From: Prevotella sp. CAG:485
GTDB taxonomy: Bacteria > Bacteroidota > Bacteroidia > Bacteroidales > Muribaculaceae
Direction: 5' to 3'
DNA length: 24,205 nt
Assembly (NCBI GenBank): GCA_000437495.1
Contig: FR897847.1
Span: 45,789 to 69,993 of the forward strand
The notes below the pieces were generated by a model, which made no database searches, was not told the origin of the DNA, and saw only the letters and a program-made list of their open reading frames with translations. This document shows, in pieces, positions 1-6,934 of the stretch; positions within the stretch are counted from its first letter, which is position 1; every line of letters starts with the position of its first letter. Both the position numbers and the translations under genes were made by a program.

Positions 1-2
1 TG

Positions 3-905
3 TATGCCGCCACTCACAAAGATGACCCCGAGATAGAGGCTCCCGACACCGATTTCCAGGAAGAAGAGATAGTTATCGGCGAACCGGCTCAGCCCGCTGC
101 GGCAGCTCCTGTAACTCCTGTACAGCAAGTATATCACTCACAGCCTGCTCCTACTCCCGCACCCACACCTCAGCCTCCCACGCCGGAGCCTCCGACGCCT
201 CCTACTCCTCCCACACCGCCGGAACCGCCGACACCTCCCACACCCCCTACTCCCCAGCCTCCCACGCCTACCCCTCCCACTCCCCCCACTCCTCCCGAAC
301 CGGAAGGCGTTGAACCCATGGCCTTCATTGACGAGGAAGGCAAGCTCTGGGTAAAGACCGAGGAAGGTGTTTACATCAGCGAAGAAGGCGACGTATGGAA
401 CGACAGCCTCGCCGACCAGCATGTGGTTGTGGCAATAACCACCGACGGCTCAAACGTTTATGTACGTCAGGACCTGGATAGCAACACTTACGCTTTATAC
501 CCCGACGGCGAAGAGACTATAGAGGTGATTCCGCCCAAGACTGTGGAGCAGATAGCTCAGGCGCAGGAAGATGATGTGCTGCCCGAAGATGACCTGGTGG
601 CTATCGACGACACTGAAGAGGGTCATGGAGAAGAGGGCGCACATGATGATGATGAGGAAGAAATGGTGGTTACCGAGGAACTGCCGGAAGAAGAACCTGT
701 GCTCGTGGCAGAGAGCGATGATGATGAGATAATCACCGAAGAGTTGCCGGCAAACGACCCTGACATCCTGACTCCTGACGGCAATGATGAGATAATCACC
801 GAAGAACCGGAACCGGATGGTCTGGCAGAGTACAACCCTCAGGACGACATCATAGACTGCTCTACGGAAGACAACAATCTCGACATTGACACCGAAATAG
901 TATAA
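3..905 (+). CDS. Pro/Thr-rich, acidic-tailed protein of unknown function (5' end missing)
   Basis: The reading frame is open from the left edge, so the start lies outside the window; the in-frame ATG at 318 is inside the protein and is not the likely start. The visible 300 residues fall into three parts. There is a short Ala/Glu-rich stretch, then about 55 residues built of PPTP/PTPP/EPPT units (a stiff linker of the kind seen in envelope-spanning or surface proteins). A small region follows, with EGKLWV, GVYISEEG and YALYPDGEE stretches that could be a compact beta domain. The last 120 residues are very acidic, with three imperfect copies of a unit like DEIITEELP. I do not recognise the family. 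The linker suggests an N-terminal domain or membrane anchor upstream. A strong terminator follows directly. Confidence 0.75.
   Translation, partial: YAATHKDDPEIEAPDTDFQEEEIVIGEPAQPAAAAPVTPVQQVYHSQPAPTPAPTPQPPTPEPPTPPTPPTPPEPPTPPTPPTPQPPTPTPPTPPTPPEPEGVEPMAFIDEEGKLWVKTEEGVYISEEGDVWNDSLADQHVVVAITTDGSNVYVRQDLDSNTYALYPDGEETIEVIPPKTVEQIAQAQEDDVLPEDDLVAIDDTEEGHGEEGAHDDDEEEMVVTEELPEEEPVLVAESDDDEIITEELPANDPDILTPDGNDEIITEEPEPDGLAEYNPQDDIIDCSTEDNNLDIDTEIV
141..305 (+). repeat. Low-complexity Pro/Thr codon repeat
   Basis: The DNA is made of CCT/CCC/ACT/ACA/CCG/ACG codons giving PPT/PTP units, occasionally with E or Q. It lies inside the partial gene at the left edge and encodes its linker. Such tracts change length easily by slippage. 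The opposite strand is open in one frame (Arg/Gly-rich) only because of this composition. Confidence 0.8.
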
Positions 906-919
906 TCTGCAGTAAACAA

Positions 920-953
920 AAGGCCGCATCTGCCGAATCTCAGATGCGGCCTT
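920..953 (+). terminator. Intrinsic terminator after the acidic protein gene
   Basis: A perfect 13-base inverted repeat, AAGGCCGCATCTG (920-932) and CAGATGCGGCCTT (941-953), with an 8-base loop. It begins 15 bases after the stop codon at 903-905. The stem ends in A/T pairs on both sides, so it could work in either direction. It separates the acidic protein gene from the restriction-modification pair. Confidence 0.85.
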
Positions 954-1028
954 ATTCATGCCCTTTATCACGGTCTTCAGCCATCTCTCTACACTCTCTT
1001 TTCTTCGCTATTATTCAAATTTATTTTA

Positions 1029-1036
1029 TATCTTTG
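1029..1036 (+). promoter_or_regulatory. Bacteroidetes-type -7 element upstream of the restriction gene
   Basis: TATCTTTG matches the TAnnTTTG consensus exactly and is followed by C. No clear TTTG -33 box is seen at the usual distance. The element ends only 7 bases before the ATG at 1044, so a transcript starting the usual few bases downstream would have almost no 5' leader. Confidence 0.55.
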
Positions 1037-1043
1037 CAAAAAA

Positions 1044-1829
1044 ATGAATTACTATACCCGGCTATCCATAGAATTGGCTACCCAACGAGATTATCTTGAT
1101 CAATTGTTCAAGGTCTATCCTTTGGCTCCGGATACAATCAGAAGCATAAATGAAACACTTTGGGACAATATCGAAGACAGCTACCGCCAAAATGACAATG
1201 ACAGACTAATCAGAACACTGCTGAAATTAAAATTATTCCCTGTCAAAGACAGTTATGTATCCTTTCTACGCCACGACAAGGATGCAATTGAAAGAAATCC
1301 GCAAACAGTGAACCGGATATGCGGCAGAATAAAAGAACTCGGTCTGGAAAAATTATATGAAAGAATTACTGAGCCAAAAGAACCCAACAGACAGATAGGG
1401 CCATTGTTCAGAAGATGGATATATTCAGGCGCTCTCGGTTTAAATCCCGTGGCTGAAAAAACCTTTTTGTCGAACAACGATAATGCTATTCTCTCAGGCT
1501 CAGATTCTATCCTCAAAAAATTCGCCGCCGAGAAATTAAACTTCAAACGAGACGATGACAAAGGATTTGACCTGATTTGTCGCTTCAATCAAAAATATGT
1601 TATCGGCGAAGCCAAATTCATCACTGATGAGGGAGGCCATCAAAACGGCCAATTTCAGGACGCTTTAAAAATACTGAAAATACACTCAAAACCCAATATT
1701 ATAAAAATTGCCATATTGGACGGAGTTTTGTATATTCCAGGCAAGAAAAAGATGTACAACGCCATAACATCGGAAAATATCAATGTAATGAGTGCTTTAT
1801 TGCTCAGAAACTTCCTTTACAGTTTATGA
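1044..1829 (+). CDS. Type II restriction endonuclease (PD-(D/E)XK)
   Basis: A 261-residue protein directly before a DNA methyltransferase gene, overlapping it by 4 bases (ATGA), which is the usual layout of a type II restriction-modification pair. A PD-(D/E)XK nuclease core is readable: D176 in a GFDL context, then a short strand leading to G188-E189-A-K191, followed by a TDEGGHQN segment rich in polar residues and Q203/D206. This fits Mg-dependent cleavage of double-stranded DNA. The N-terminal 120 residues are mostly helical in character and probably serve in recognition or dimerisation. The GEAKF...GGHQN stretch recalls Tsp45I-like enzymes, but that is from memory and the cut site cannot be predicted. 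The gene is clearly richer in A/T than its neighbours and uses many AAA/AAT/ATA codons, suggesting transfer. ATG 1044 is the only good start. Confidence 0.78.
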   Translation: MNYYTRLSIELATQRDYLDQLFKVYPLAPDTIRSINETLWDNIEDSYRQNDNDRLIRTLLKLKLFPVKDSYVSFLRHDKDAIERNPQTVNRICGRIKELGLEKLYERITEPKEPNRQIGPLFRRWIYSGALGLNPVAEKTFLSNNDNAILSGSDSILKKFAAEKLNFKRDDDKGFDLICRFNQKYVIGEAKFITDEGGHQNGQFQDALKILKIHSKPNIIKIAILDGVLYIPGKKKMYNAITSENINVMSALLLRNFLYSL

Positions 1830-2854
1830 TTGACAACAACATTCTTATAAAAGGCGATAATCTTTTGGGTCTGCAATGGCTGCTCGACAATGGCTATGAA
1901 GGCAAAATCGACTTGATTTACATTGACCCTCCGTTTGCCACAGGAAACTCTTTCGGTATTGATAAAACAGGCAGAGTCGCAACCATCAGTCGTTCTACGG
2001 ATGCCATAACAGCATATTCTGATTTCCGCAAAGGGAAAATTTTTATTGAATGGTTGAGAGCAAGGGTAAGGCTCATGCACCGGCTTCTTTCAGAAAAGGG
2101 CTCCTTTTATCTGCACATCGATTATAAAACAGGCCATTACGTAAGGGTAATGCTTGATGAAATTTTTGGAATGAATAATTTCAGAAATGACATCACACGT
2201 ATCAAATGCAGTCCAAAAAATTTTCATCGAGTGGGATATGGCAACATCAAAGATGTTATATTCTTTTATTCAAAAAGCGAAACCCCTGTCTGGAACGATG
2301 TGCAAATACCATGCTCAGACGAGGACATAGCCAAACGTTATACTAAAATCGACAGCAAAGGACGCCGCTATACCACAGTACCTATTCATGCACCCGGCGA
2401 AACTAAATCGGGGAAGACAGGTTCCTGCTTCAAAGGCATTTATCCTCCTAAAGGACGTCATTGGCGTTGCCCGGTGGAAGAACTGGAGAAACTTGATGAA
2501 CAAGGGTTAATTGAATGGTCAAAAAATGGCAACCCCCGCAAAATAAACTACGCCGACAAACATCTTACTAAAAAACAACAGGACATCTGGTATTACAAGG
2601 ACCCTGTCTATCCAATTTATCCCACCGAAAAAAATCTTGATATGTTGAAATACATAGTTGCAAATTCATCAAATCCGGATTCAGTGGTTTTGGATTGTTT
2701 TTGTGGCTCAGGTTCAACGTTATATGCCGCCCAGACGCTGGGACGACAATGGATTGGCATTGACCAATCGGAAATTGCCATCGATGTTACAAAAAAACGT
2801 ATTGGGCAACGGAATTTGTTTAATTCTGTGCCTTACTATTATATTGAACTGTAA
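1826..2854 (+). CDS. Type II DNA methyltransferase (N6-adenine/N4-cytosine, beta class)
   Basis: A 342-residue site-specific DNA methyltransferase. Motif IV, DPPF, is at residues 34-37. The SAM-binding motif I, FCGSGST, is near the C-terminus (292-298) and is followed by a GRQWIGID segment. Catalytic motif first and SAM motif last, with the recognition region between (roughly 100-260), defines the beta class. DPPF points to an exocyclic amino group, most likely N6-adenine. The start overlaps the stop of the nuclease gene (ATGA at 1826-1829), so the two are probably translationally coupled. It would protect host DNA from the neighbouring nuclease. Base composition is A/T-rich like the nuclease. 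Length is normal for the class and nothing appears broken. No clear terminator is visible in the 51 bases before the convergent lipoprotein gene. Confidence 0.9.
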   Translation: MIDNNILIKGDNLLGLQWLLDNGYEGKIDLIYIDPPFATGNSFGIDKTGRVATISRSTDAITAYSDFRKGKIFIEWLRARVRLMHRLLSEKGSFYLHIDYKTGHYVRVMLDEIFGMNNFRNDITRIKCSPKNFHRVGYGNIKDVIFFYSKSETPVWNDVQIPCSDEDIAKRYTKIDSKGRRYTTVPIHAPGETKSGKTGSCFKGIYPPKGRHWRCPVEELEKLDEQGLIEWSKNGNPRKINYADKHLTKKQQDIWYYKDPVYPIYPTEKNLDMLKYIVANSSNPDSVVLDCFCGSGSTLYAAQTLGRQWIGIDQSEIAIDVTKKRIGQRNLFNSVPYYYIEL

Positions 2855-2905
2855 AATAACTCGGTGACCAAAAAATCAGAGTGGTGCACCCCTCCCCGGT
2901 CTTGA

Positions 2906-3466
2906 TCAGAGGCGGATGAAGGCGACGCTCATGTTGGCAAGCTCGCTGCCGTCGGCGCCGGTGGAGGGCAACAGGGTGATTTCCATGCGCAGCTTGCCCT
3001 GCTTATAGACCACAGCCTGAACGTCGGTGTTTTCACTGGCAACGCCGGCTTCGATAATGTCGGAATCGGTGAGTCCAACGGCCTGTGCTATATATACTCT
3101 CAGGTCTTCGGCCTCAAGGGCGCCGGCTTCGAGGTTGCGCATCACTACCCTGTCCGGTCCTTCCACAATCAAATCCCAGACGCCGGGTTTGCCGTCGGCA
3201 GTATGATAGAGGGCGTTTTTCTGGCCGTCGGTGAAAATGCCGTGAAAATTGTAGGTGGAATCGAGCTTCTCGCCCATGCGCAGAGCTTCGGCCAGTGAGC
3301 GGCTTGTCATGGCCACGTCCATGGAGTCGAGAACCTCGGGTGCGGGCGGAGGCGCCACCGTCTTCACTTCCACCACTTTGCGTTTTTCAGTCTTACCGCA
3401 GCCTCCCACAAACAGCAATGCCGCGACACCAAGGGCAAAAAGCCCCGCAATAAATATCCGTTTCAT
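2906..3466 (-). CDS. Lipoprotein of unknown function
   Basis: A 186-residue protein with a clear lipoprotein signal: MKRI at the start, a hydrophobic stretch and a VGGC lipobox with the lipidated cysteine at residue 23. A short charged and Pro-rich linker (APPPAPE) follows, then a soluble domain of about 140 residues with no cysteines or recognisable catalytic motif. It should sit in the cell envelope. It is read divergently from the alpha-amylase-family gene, and a good -7 element lies upstream. Base composition matches the chromosome rather than the adjoining restriction pair. I do not recognise the family. Confidence 0.82.
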   Translation of the reverse strand: MKRIFIAGLFALGVAALLFVGGCGKTEKRKVVEVKTVAPPPAPEVLDSMDVAMTSRSLAEALRMGEKLDSTYNFHGIFTDGQKNALYHTADGKPGVWDLIVEGPDRVVMRNLEAGALEAEDLRVYIAQAVGLTDSDIIEAGVASENTDVQAVVYKQGKLRMEITLLPSTGADGSELANMSVAFIRL

Positions 3467-3500
3467 GTCCAGTATAAAAATACCTTTTGGAAATTCGCCG

Positions 3501-3508
3501 CAAAGTTA
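3501..3508 (-). promoter_or_regulatory. -7 element for the lipoprotein gene
   Basis: On the minus strand this reads TAACTTTG followed by C, an exact match to TAnnTTTG. It lies about 35 bases upstream of the lipoprotein ATG at 3466, a normal leader length. No convincing TTTG box is seen at the expected distance. Confidence 0.5.
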
Positions 3509-3547
3509 AGTCTTTTCTGCCAAAAATTGTTATATCAGCAAAGGGTA

Positions 3548-3579
3548 TTTGCACACCCACCGAAATTTTTGTAAATTTA
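3548..3579 (+). promoter_or_regulatory. Probable promoter of the GH13 gene
   Basis: A TTTG at 3548-3551 and a TAAATTTA at 3572-3579 (7 of 8 to TAnnTTTG) are separated by 20 bases, the normal -33/-7 spacing in Bacteroidetes. Transcription would start near 3586, leaving a leader of about 40 bases before ATG 3628. This argues against any start upstream of 3628. Confidence 0.5.
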
Positions 3580-3627
3580 CGGCATCAATACCCGACTGAA
3601 AAACATACACAACCACATTCTACAGAT

Positions 3628-5079
3628 ATGAAGAACTTGTTTTTAGGGCTCCTAAGCGCTTTATTGGTGCTGACAGGCGCCACGGCTGCCTCAGCAACCA
3701 AACCCGCAAAAAAGGGTAAAGCAGCAACGGAGGTAAAAAAGACTTGCGGCGGCTGCGACAGTACTACGGTAAAGCATCCCGACTGGCTCAAGAATGCCGT
3801 CATCTATGAAGTGAATCTGCGTCAGGGCATCCCGGGTCGCAACCTCAAGGGTCTGCAGGCTCAATTAGGAAGGCTGAAGGACCTCGGCGCCGATGTGCTG
3901 TGGCTGATGCCCATGCACCCCATCAGCCAAGTCAACCGCAAAGGCACCCTCGGCAGCTATTATGCCGTGGCCGATTACCTGAAGATAAACCCGGAGTTCG
4001 GCACCATCGACGATCTGAAAGCCGTGGTGAAAGAAGCTCACAACAAGGGCATGAAGGTAATCCTCGATGAGGTTTGCAACCACACCGGCTGCGACAATGT
4101 ATGGGTAAAGAAGCACCCTGATTTCTACGCCAAGAACGACAAGGGCGAGAAATACGGCCCCTTCGACTGGACCGACACGTATCAGCTCGATTACTCCAAC
4201 CCCAAACTGCGTAAGGCTATGAAAGAGGCGCTTATCTACTGGATGAAGGAGGCTGACATTGACGGCTATCGCTGCGACGTGGCCGGAATGGTGCCCACCG
4301 ACTTCTGGGACGAGGTACGTCCGGAGCTTGACAAAATCAAACCGGTGTTCATGCTTGCCGAGGCCTCAAAGGCTGACCTTACGCGCAATGCCTTCGACGC
4401 CGATTACAACTGGCCCATGAAGGATGTGTTCAACGCCATTGCCGCCACTCAGGGCGCCAATACGTATGCCGTAGAGAAGAGGCAGGCTCTCCCCTACCGC
4501 AATGCGCTGAGCATCGACACGCTGCTCAAAAAGCAGCACTGCGAATACCCCAAGGGTGCCTTCAACATGAACATGATAACCAATCACGACCTGAACTCTT
4601 GGGAAGGCACGGAGTTTGACCGTCTTGGCCCGGCCACCGGCGCTTTTGCCGTGCTGAGCTACACTCTGCCGGGTCTGCCGATGCTCTATTCAGGCCAGGA
4701 AGTGGGCTTCAACCATCCGTTTGAATTCTTTGAGCTCGACAGCGTGCAGCCCAATTACAAGGCCAACGGCTTCACCACTTTCTATGAGGTGCTGAATGCC
4801 TTGCGCCACAAGAATCAGGCTCTGTGGACGGACGCCAACATGGCTCCGATGACGCGTTACGCCACAGCCAATCCCGACGTATATGTCTTCACGCGCGAGC
4901 GCAACGGCCAGAAGGTACTTGTGGTTGCCAATCTCAGCGGCAAGGTAACGCGTGTGGAATTCACCGACAAGACTCCCGACCCAAAAGGCATGGTTAACAT
5001 CTTCAATGCCACCGAAGAGGCGCTTCCCGAGATTCTGCAACCCTGGGAATATCGCGTCCTCTCAACGCCTCTGAAATAA
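3628..5079 (+). CDS. Secreted GH13 alpha-amylase-family glycoside hydrolase
   Basis: The frame is open from further upstream, but ATG 3628 begins a typical signal peptide (MKNLFLGLLSALLVLTG, then small residues) and lies after the likely promoter. The 483-residue product carries the four GH13 regions. Region I is DEVCNH (147-152), region II is GYRCDVA with the nucleophile D217 and R215, region III is LAEAS with the acid/base E245, and region IV is TNHD with the stabilising D321. All catalytic residues are present, so it should cleave or transfer alpha-glucosidic bonds outside the cytoplasm. After the signal there is a Lys/Ala-rich linker and a CGGC motif (40-43) before the barrel starts near residue 52. 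The last 80 residues (YVFTRERNGQKVLVVANLS) form the usual small beta domain. The exact substrate (starch, maltodextrin or other) cannot be told. No SusC/SusD genes are nearby. Confidence 0.9.
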   Translation: MKNLFLGLLSALLVLTGATAASATKPAKKGKAATEVKKTCGGCDSTTVKHPDWLKNAVIYEVNLRQGIPGRNLKGLQAQLGRLKDLGADVLWLMPMHPISQVNRKGTLGSYYAVADYLKINPEFGTIDDLKAVVKEAHNKGMKVILDEVCNHTGCDNVWVKKHPDFYAKNDKGEKYGPFDWTDTYQLDYSNPKLRKAMKEALIYWMKEADIDGYRCDVAGMVPTDFWDEVRPELDKIKPVFMLAEASKADLTRNAFDADYNWPMKDVFNAIAATQGANTYAVEKRQALPYRNALSIDTLLKKQHCEYPKGAFNMNMITNHDLNSWEGTEFDRLGPATGAFAVLSYTLPGLPMLYSGQEVGFNHPFEFFELDSVQPNYKANGFTTFYEVLNALRHKNQALWTDANMAPMTRYATANPDVYVFTRERNGQKVLVVANLSGKVTRVEFTDKTPDPKGMVNIFNATEEALPEILQPWEYRVLSTPLK

Positions 5080-5094
5080 TCAGACTCAGATATA

Positions 5095-5133
5095 CAGAAA
5101 GGCGGATGCAAGAGCAATGCGTCCGCCTTTCTG
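5095..5133. terminator. Bidirectional terminator between convergent genes
   Basis: CAGAAAGGCGGATGCA (5095-5110) pairs with 5118-5133, a 16-base stem with one G-T wobble and a 7-base loop. It sits between the GH13 stop (5079) and the end of the convergent gene (5161). The stem carries A/T-rich ends on both sides and could stop transcription from either side. Confidence 0.8.
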
Positions 5134-5160
5134 TTGTATGGTGCTGAAGAAGAAGTCTGC

Positions 5161-6018
5161 TTACAGCGTTTTCAGGCGCGGAAAAGCGTCGATGAAGGTC
5201 TCGACCGAGGCATTGAGAATCTCAACGCCAATATGCGCCGCGTAATCGGCAATATGGTGATAGCTGCGGAAGGCGATTGTCATGCTTCCCAACACATCGT
5301 GCAGCCTGAGGCCCTCATATACCGAGGCCACGCGTTCATGTTCGGCGTTATTGTCTTTGTAGAAATGGGGCTGTATCGAAATCACGCGGTTCTGCTCGTC
5401 GACACTCAGCGTACGCGTCCATGTATGGTCAGCGCCTACAATAACGATGCGGCGGTAACCGAGCCTTATCCCGGCCATAATTGAGGGAATGAGCACGTTG
5501 CGCGGCCGGGGCATTGCCAAGCCTCTGTCAAACAATATCCGGCTCACTGAGGGGAAGCCTTCAGCAGCAATCATATTAAATGGCCTCAAACGCCACATAG
5601 AGCCTTTCTCAGCCCATTTCACGGCGCGGGTATGCTTTGCCATTGCCACGGGCAGATGAAGCGTCAGAGGCCATTCTGCGGCCTCCAAGGCCTGCCACAT
5701 CTGCTGCACATTCGGGTCATCCCCTCCTTCAAAGAAATGGGGGTCGGCAAGGACGTAATGCGCAGGCTTAAGCTCGGTGAAAAGGGGCGTTTTTGCCGCG
5801 AAGTTCACCGCGAGCAGGTCGTAATTCTCCATTGCCTCGCGCTGCGTCTGCAGTGTTTGGTTCAGCGAAGGGCCGTTGCCTAAAATCAGCAGGGGGCGCT
5901 GAGGAGCCTCCTTCACCCTCGGAGCCGGTTTGCGGGCCTTGAGAGCCACCGCTGCCAACGATTTCAGCGTGGCGCCGAGCTGCGTTGCGCCTTTCGATAT
6001 ACAGTCACTCGTCTTCAT
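5161..6018 (-). CDS. NGPS-motif Rossmann-like protein (DUF115/GT42-like)
   Basis: A 285-residue protein whose folded part begins with a beta strand and LLILGNGPSL (43-52). The same glycine-rich start is seen in GT42-type sialyltransferases and DUF115/MptE-like proteins. Further on are an ADPHFF segment, a stretch with IVIVGADHTWT, and an HFY followed by acidic residues, consistent with a nucleotide- or nucleotide-sugar-binding fold. The first 40 residues are basic and poorly ordered, and no signal peptide or membrane segment is seen, so it is probably cytoplasmic or peripheral. It overlaps the upstream SDR-like gene by 14 bases and is the last gene of the run, ending at a terminator. A glycosyltransferase role in surface glycan synthesis is a guess; the family assignment is from the motif only. 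Confidence 0.6.
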   Translation of the reverse strand: MKTSDCISKGATQLGATLKSLAAVALKARKPAPRVKEAPQRPLLILGNGPSLNQTLQTQREAMENYDLLAVNFAAKTPLFTELKPAHYVLADPHFFEGGDDPNVQQMWQALEAAEWPLTLHLPVAMAKHTRAVKWAEKGSMWRLRPFNMIAAEGFPSVSRILFDRGLAMPRPRNVLIPSIMAGIRLGYRRIVIVGADHTWTRTLSVDEQNRVISIQPHFYKDNNAEHERVASVYEGLRLHDVLGSMTIAFRSYHHIADYAAHIGVEILNASVETFIDAFPRLKTL

Positions 6019-6934
6019 ACGGAAAATCTGTGTCTGTGCGTCCTACCACGGCTGCCGTGTCGTGAAAACGGAACTCGGGCAACGCATCGCGCAGACGCTG
6101 TGAGCTGAATGTGAGGGATGTGGTGCGACGTTGCAATTCCTCGCTGTTGACAATCAAACCGAGGAAGGGTATGGCATCGCCGATGTAAGCGGCTAATTTT
6201 GCCCATTTCATCGGTAAAAAGAATGGTTTTTTGGCTCTGCCGCGATTATTCCCCATGGCCATGGCCAAGTCTTGTAAGGAGTGCGAAATGCCGTCAGAGA
6301 CGTTGTATATGCCTCCTATGGGTGCTATGAGAGGTACCAGACGGGCCACATCGTAAGCCGTTACAAGGCTCACCTTGGCGTCGTTGTCGCGGATGTTGAA
6401 ATATGAGCCGGTAAGCACCTGTCCTGCCATGCGCTGTCCCCACCCTTTCATCTCTTTGCCAAACATGGTTGCCGGGCGCAGAATTGTACAAATAGTGCCG
6501 CTTTCACCGCACTTTTTCTGCACTTCCTCCTCAGCCAATACCTTTGACTGGCCCACTTTATTGCCGGTCCACAAATGGTAATCTTCCGTGATGTCGGTGC
6601 CCTCTGTCTTGCCGTAGACAGCCGTGGAGCTAATATAGACAAATTGCTTCACTTTTACTTTGCTCAGAGCCTCAAGGAGACGCTTCGTACCTTCCAGGTT
6701 CAGGCTGAGGGCATGGCTCTCTTCTTCGGTGCCGGCGGCATGCACCACAAGGTCTAAGCCGGATGAAAAAACATCGGTGAAATCGGGCGTTTCCTTCTCC
6801 AAATCACATTTTATCTCACACTCTTCGCCACGTCCCAAACGGGTCAGGCGGCAGTCGCTGAACTGCTGTGTGAGATAGTGTCCGAGCAACCCGGAGGCGC
6901 CGGTTATGAGAACGTGTTTCTTATCACTGTTCAT
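6005..6934 (-). CDS. Extended-SDR NAD(P)-binding protein lacking the catalytic Tyr
   Basis: A 309-residue member of the NAD-dependent epimerase/dehydratase group. The N-terminal TGASGLLG (11-18) is the TGxxGxxG dinucleotide-binding motif. VVHAAG (63-68) and YISSTAVYG (100-108) are the next conserved strands. At the place of the usual YxxxK catalytic pair the sequence is VGQSK (127-131): the lysine is kept but the tyrosine is valine. The C-terminal half has the LRPATMFG and YNVSDG segments of the substrate-binding lobe. It overlaps xerD by 11 bases upstream and the NGPS-motif gene by 14 bases downstream, so the three are probably made together. With the Tyr missing it may be a non-standard enzyme or a binding protein. 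A nucleotide-sugar or isoprenoid substrate cannot be distinguished. Confidence 0.82.
   Translation of the reverse strand: MNSDKKHVLITGASGLLGHYLTQQFSDCRLTRLGRGEECEIKCDLEKETPDFTDVFSSGLDLVVHAAGTEEESHALSLNLEGTKRLLEALSKVKVKQFVYISSTAVYGKTEGTDITEDYHLWTGNKVGQSKVLAEEEVQKKCGESGTICTILRPATMFGKEMKGWGQRMAGQVLTGSYFNIRDNDAKVSLVTAYDVARLVPLIAPIGGIYNVSDGISHSLQDLAMAMGNNRGRAKKPFFLPMKWAKLAAYIGDAIPFLGLIVNSEELQRRTTSLTFSSQRLRDALPEFRFHDTAAVVGRTDTDFPYEDE

Noticed and set aside
141..305. Possible CRISPR or tandem DNA repeat array
   Set aside because: The unit is a short in-frame codon repeat without spacers of constant length; it encodes a protein linker.
138..422. Arg/Gly/Cys-rich open frame on the minus strand
   Set aside because: It is the complement of the Pro/Thr codon repeat of the plus-strand gene; composition alone keeps it open.
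2855..2905. Terminator between the methyltransferase and lipoprotein genes
   Set aside because: Only short palindromes (GGTGCACC) and a T-run are present; no stable stem next to a T-run could be drawn.
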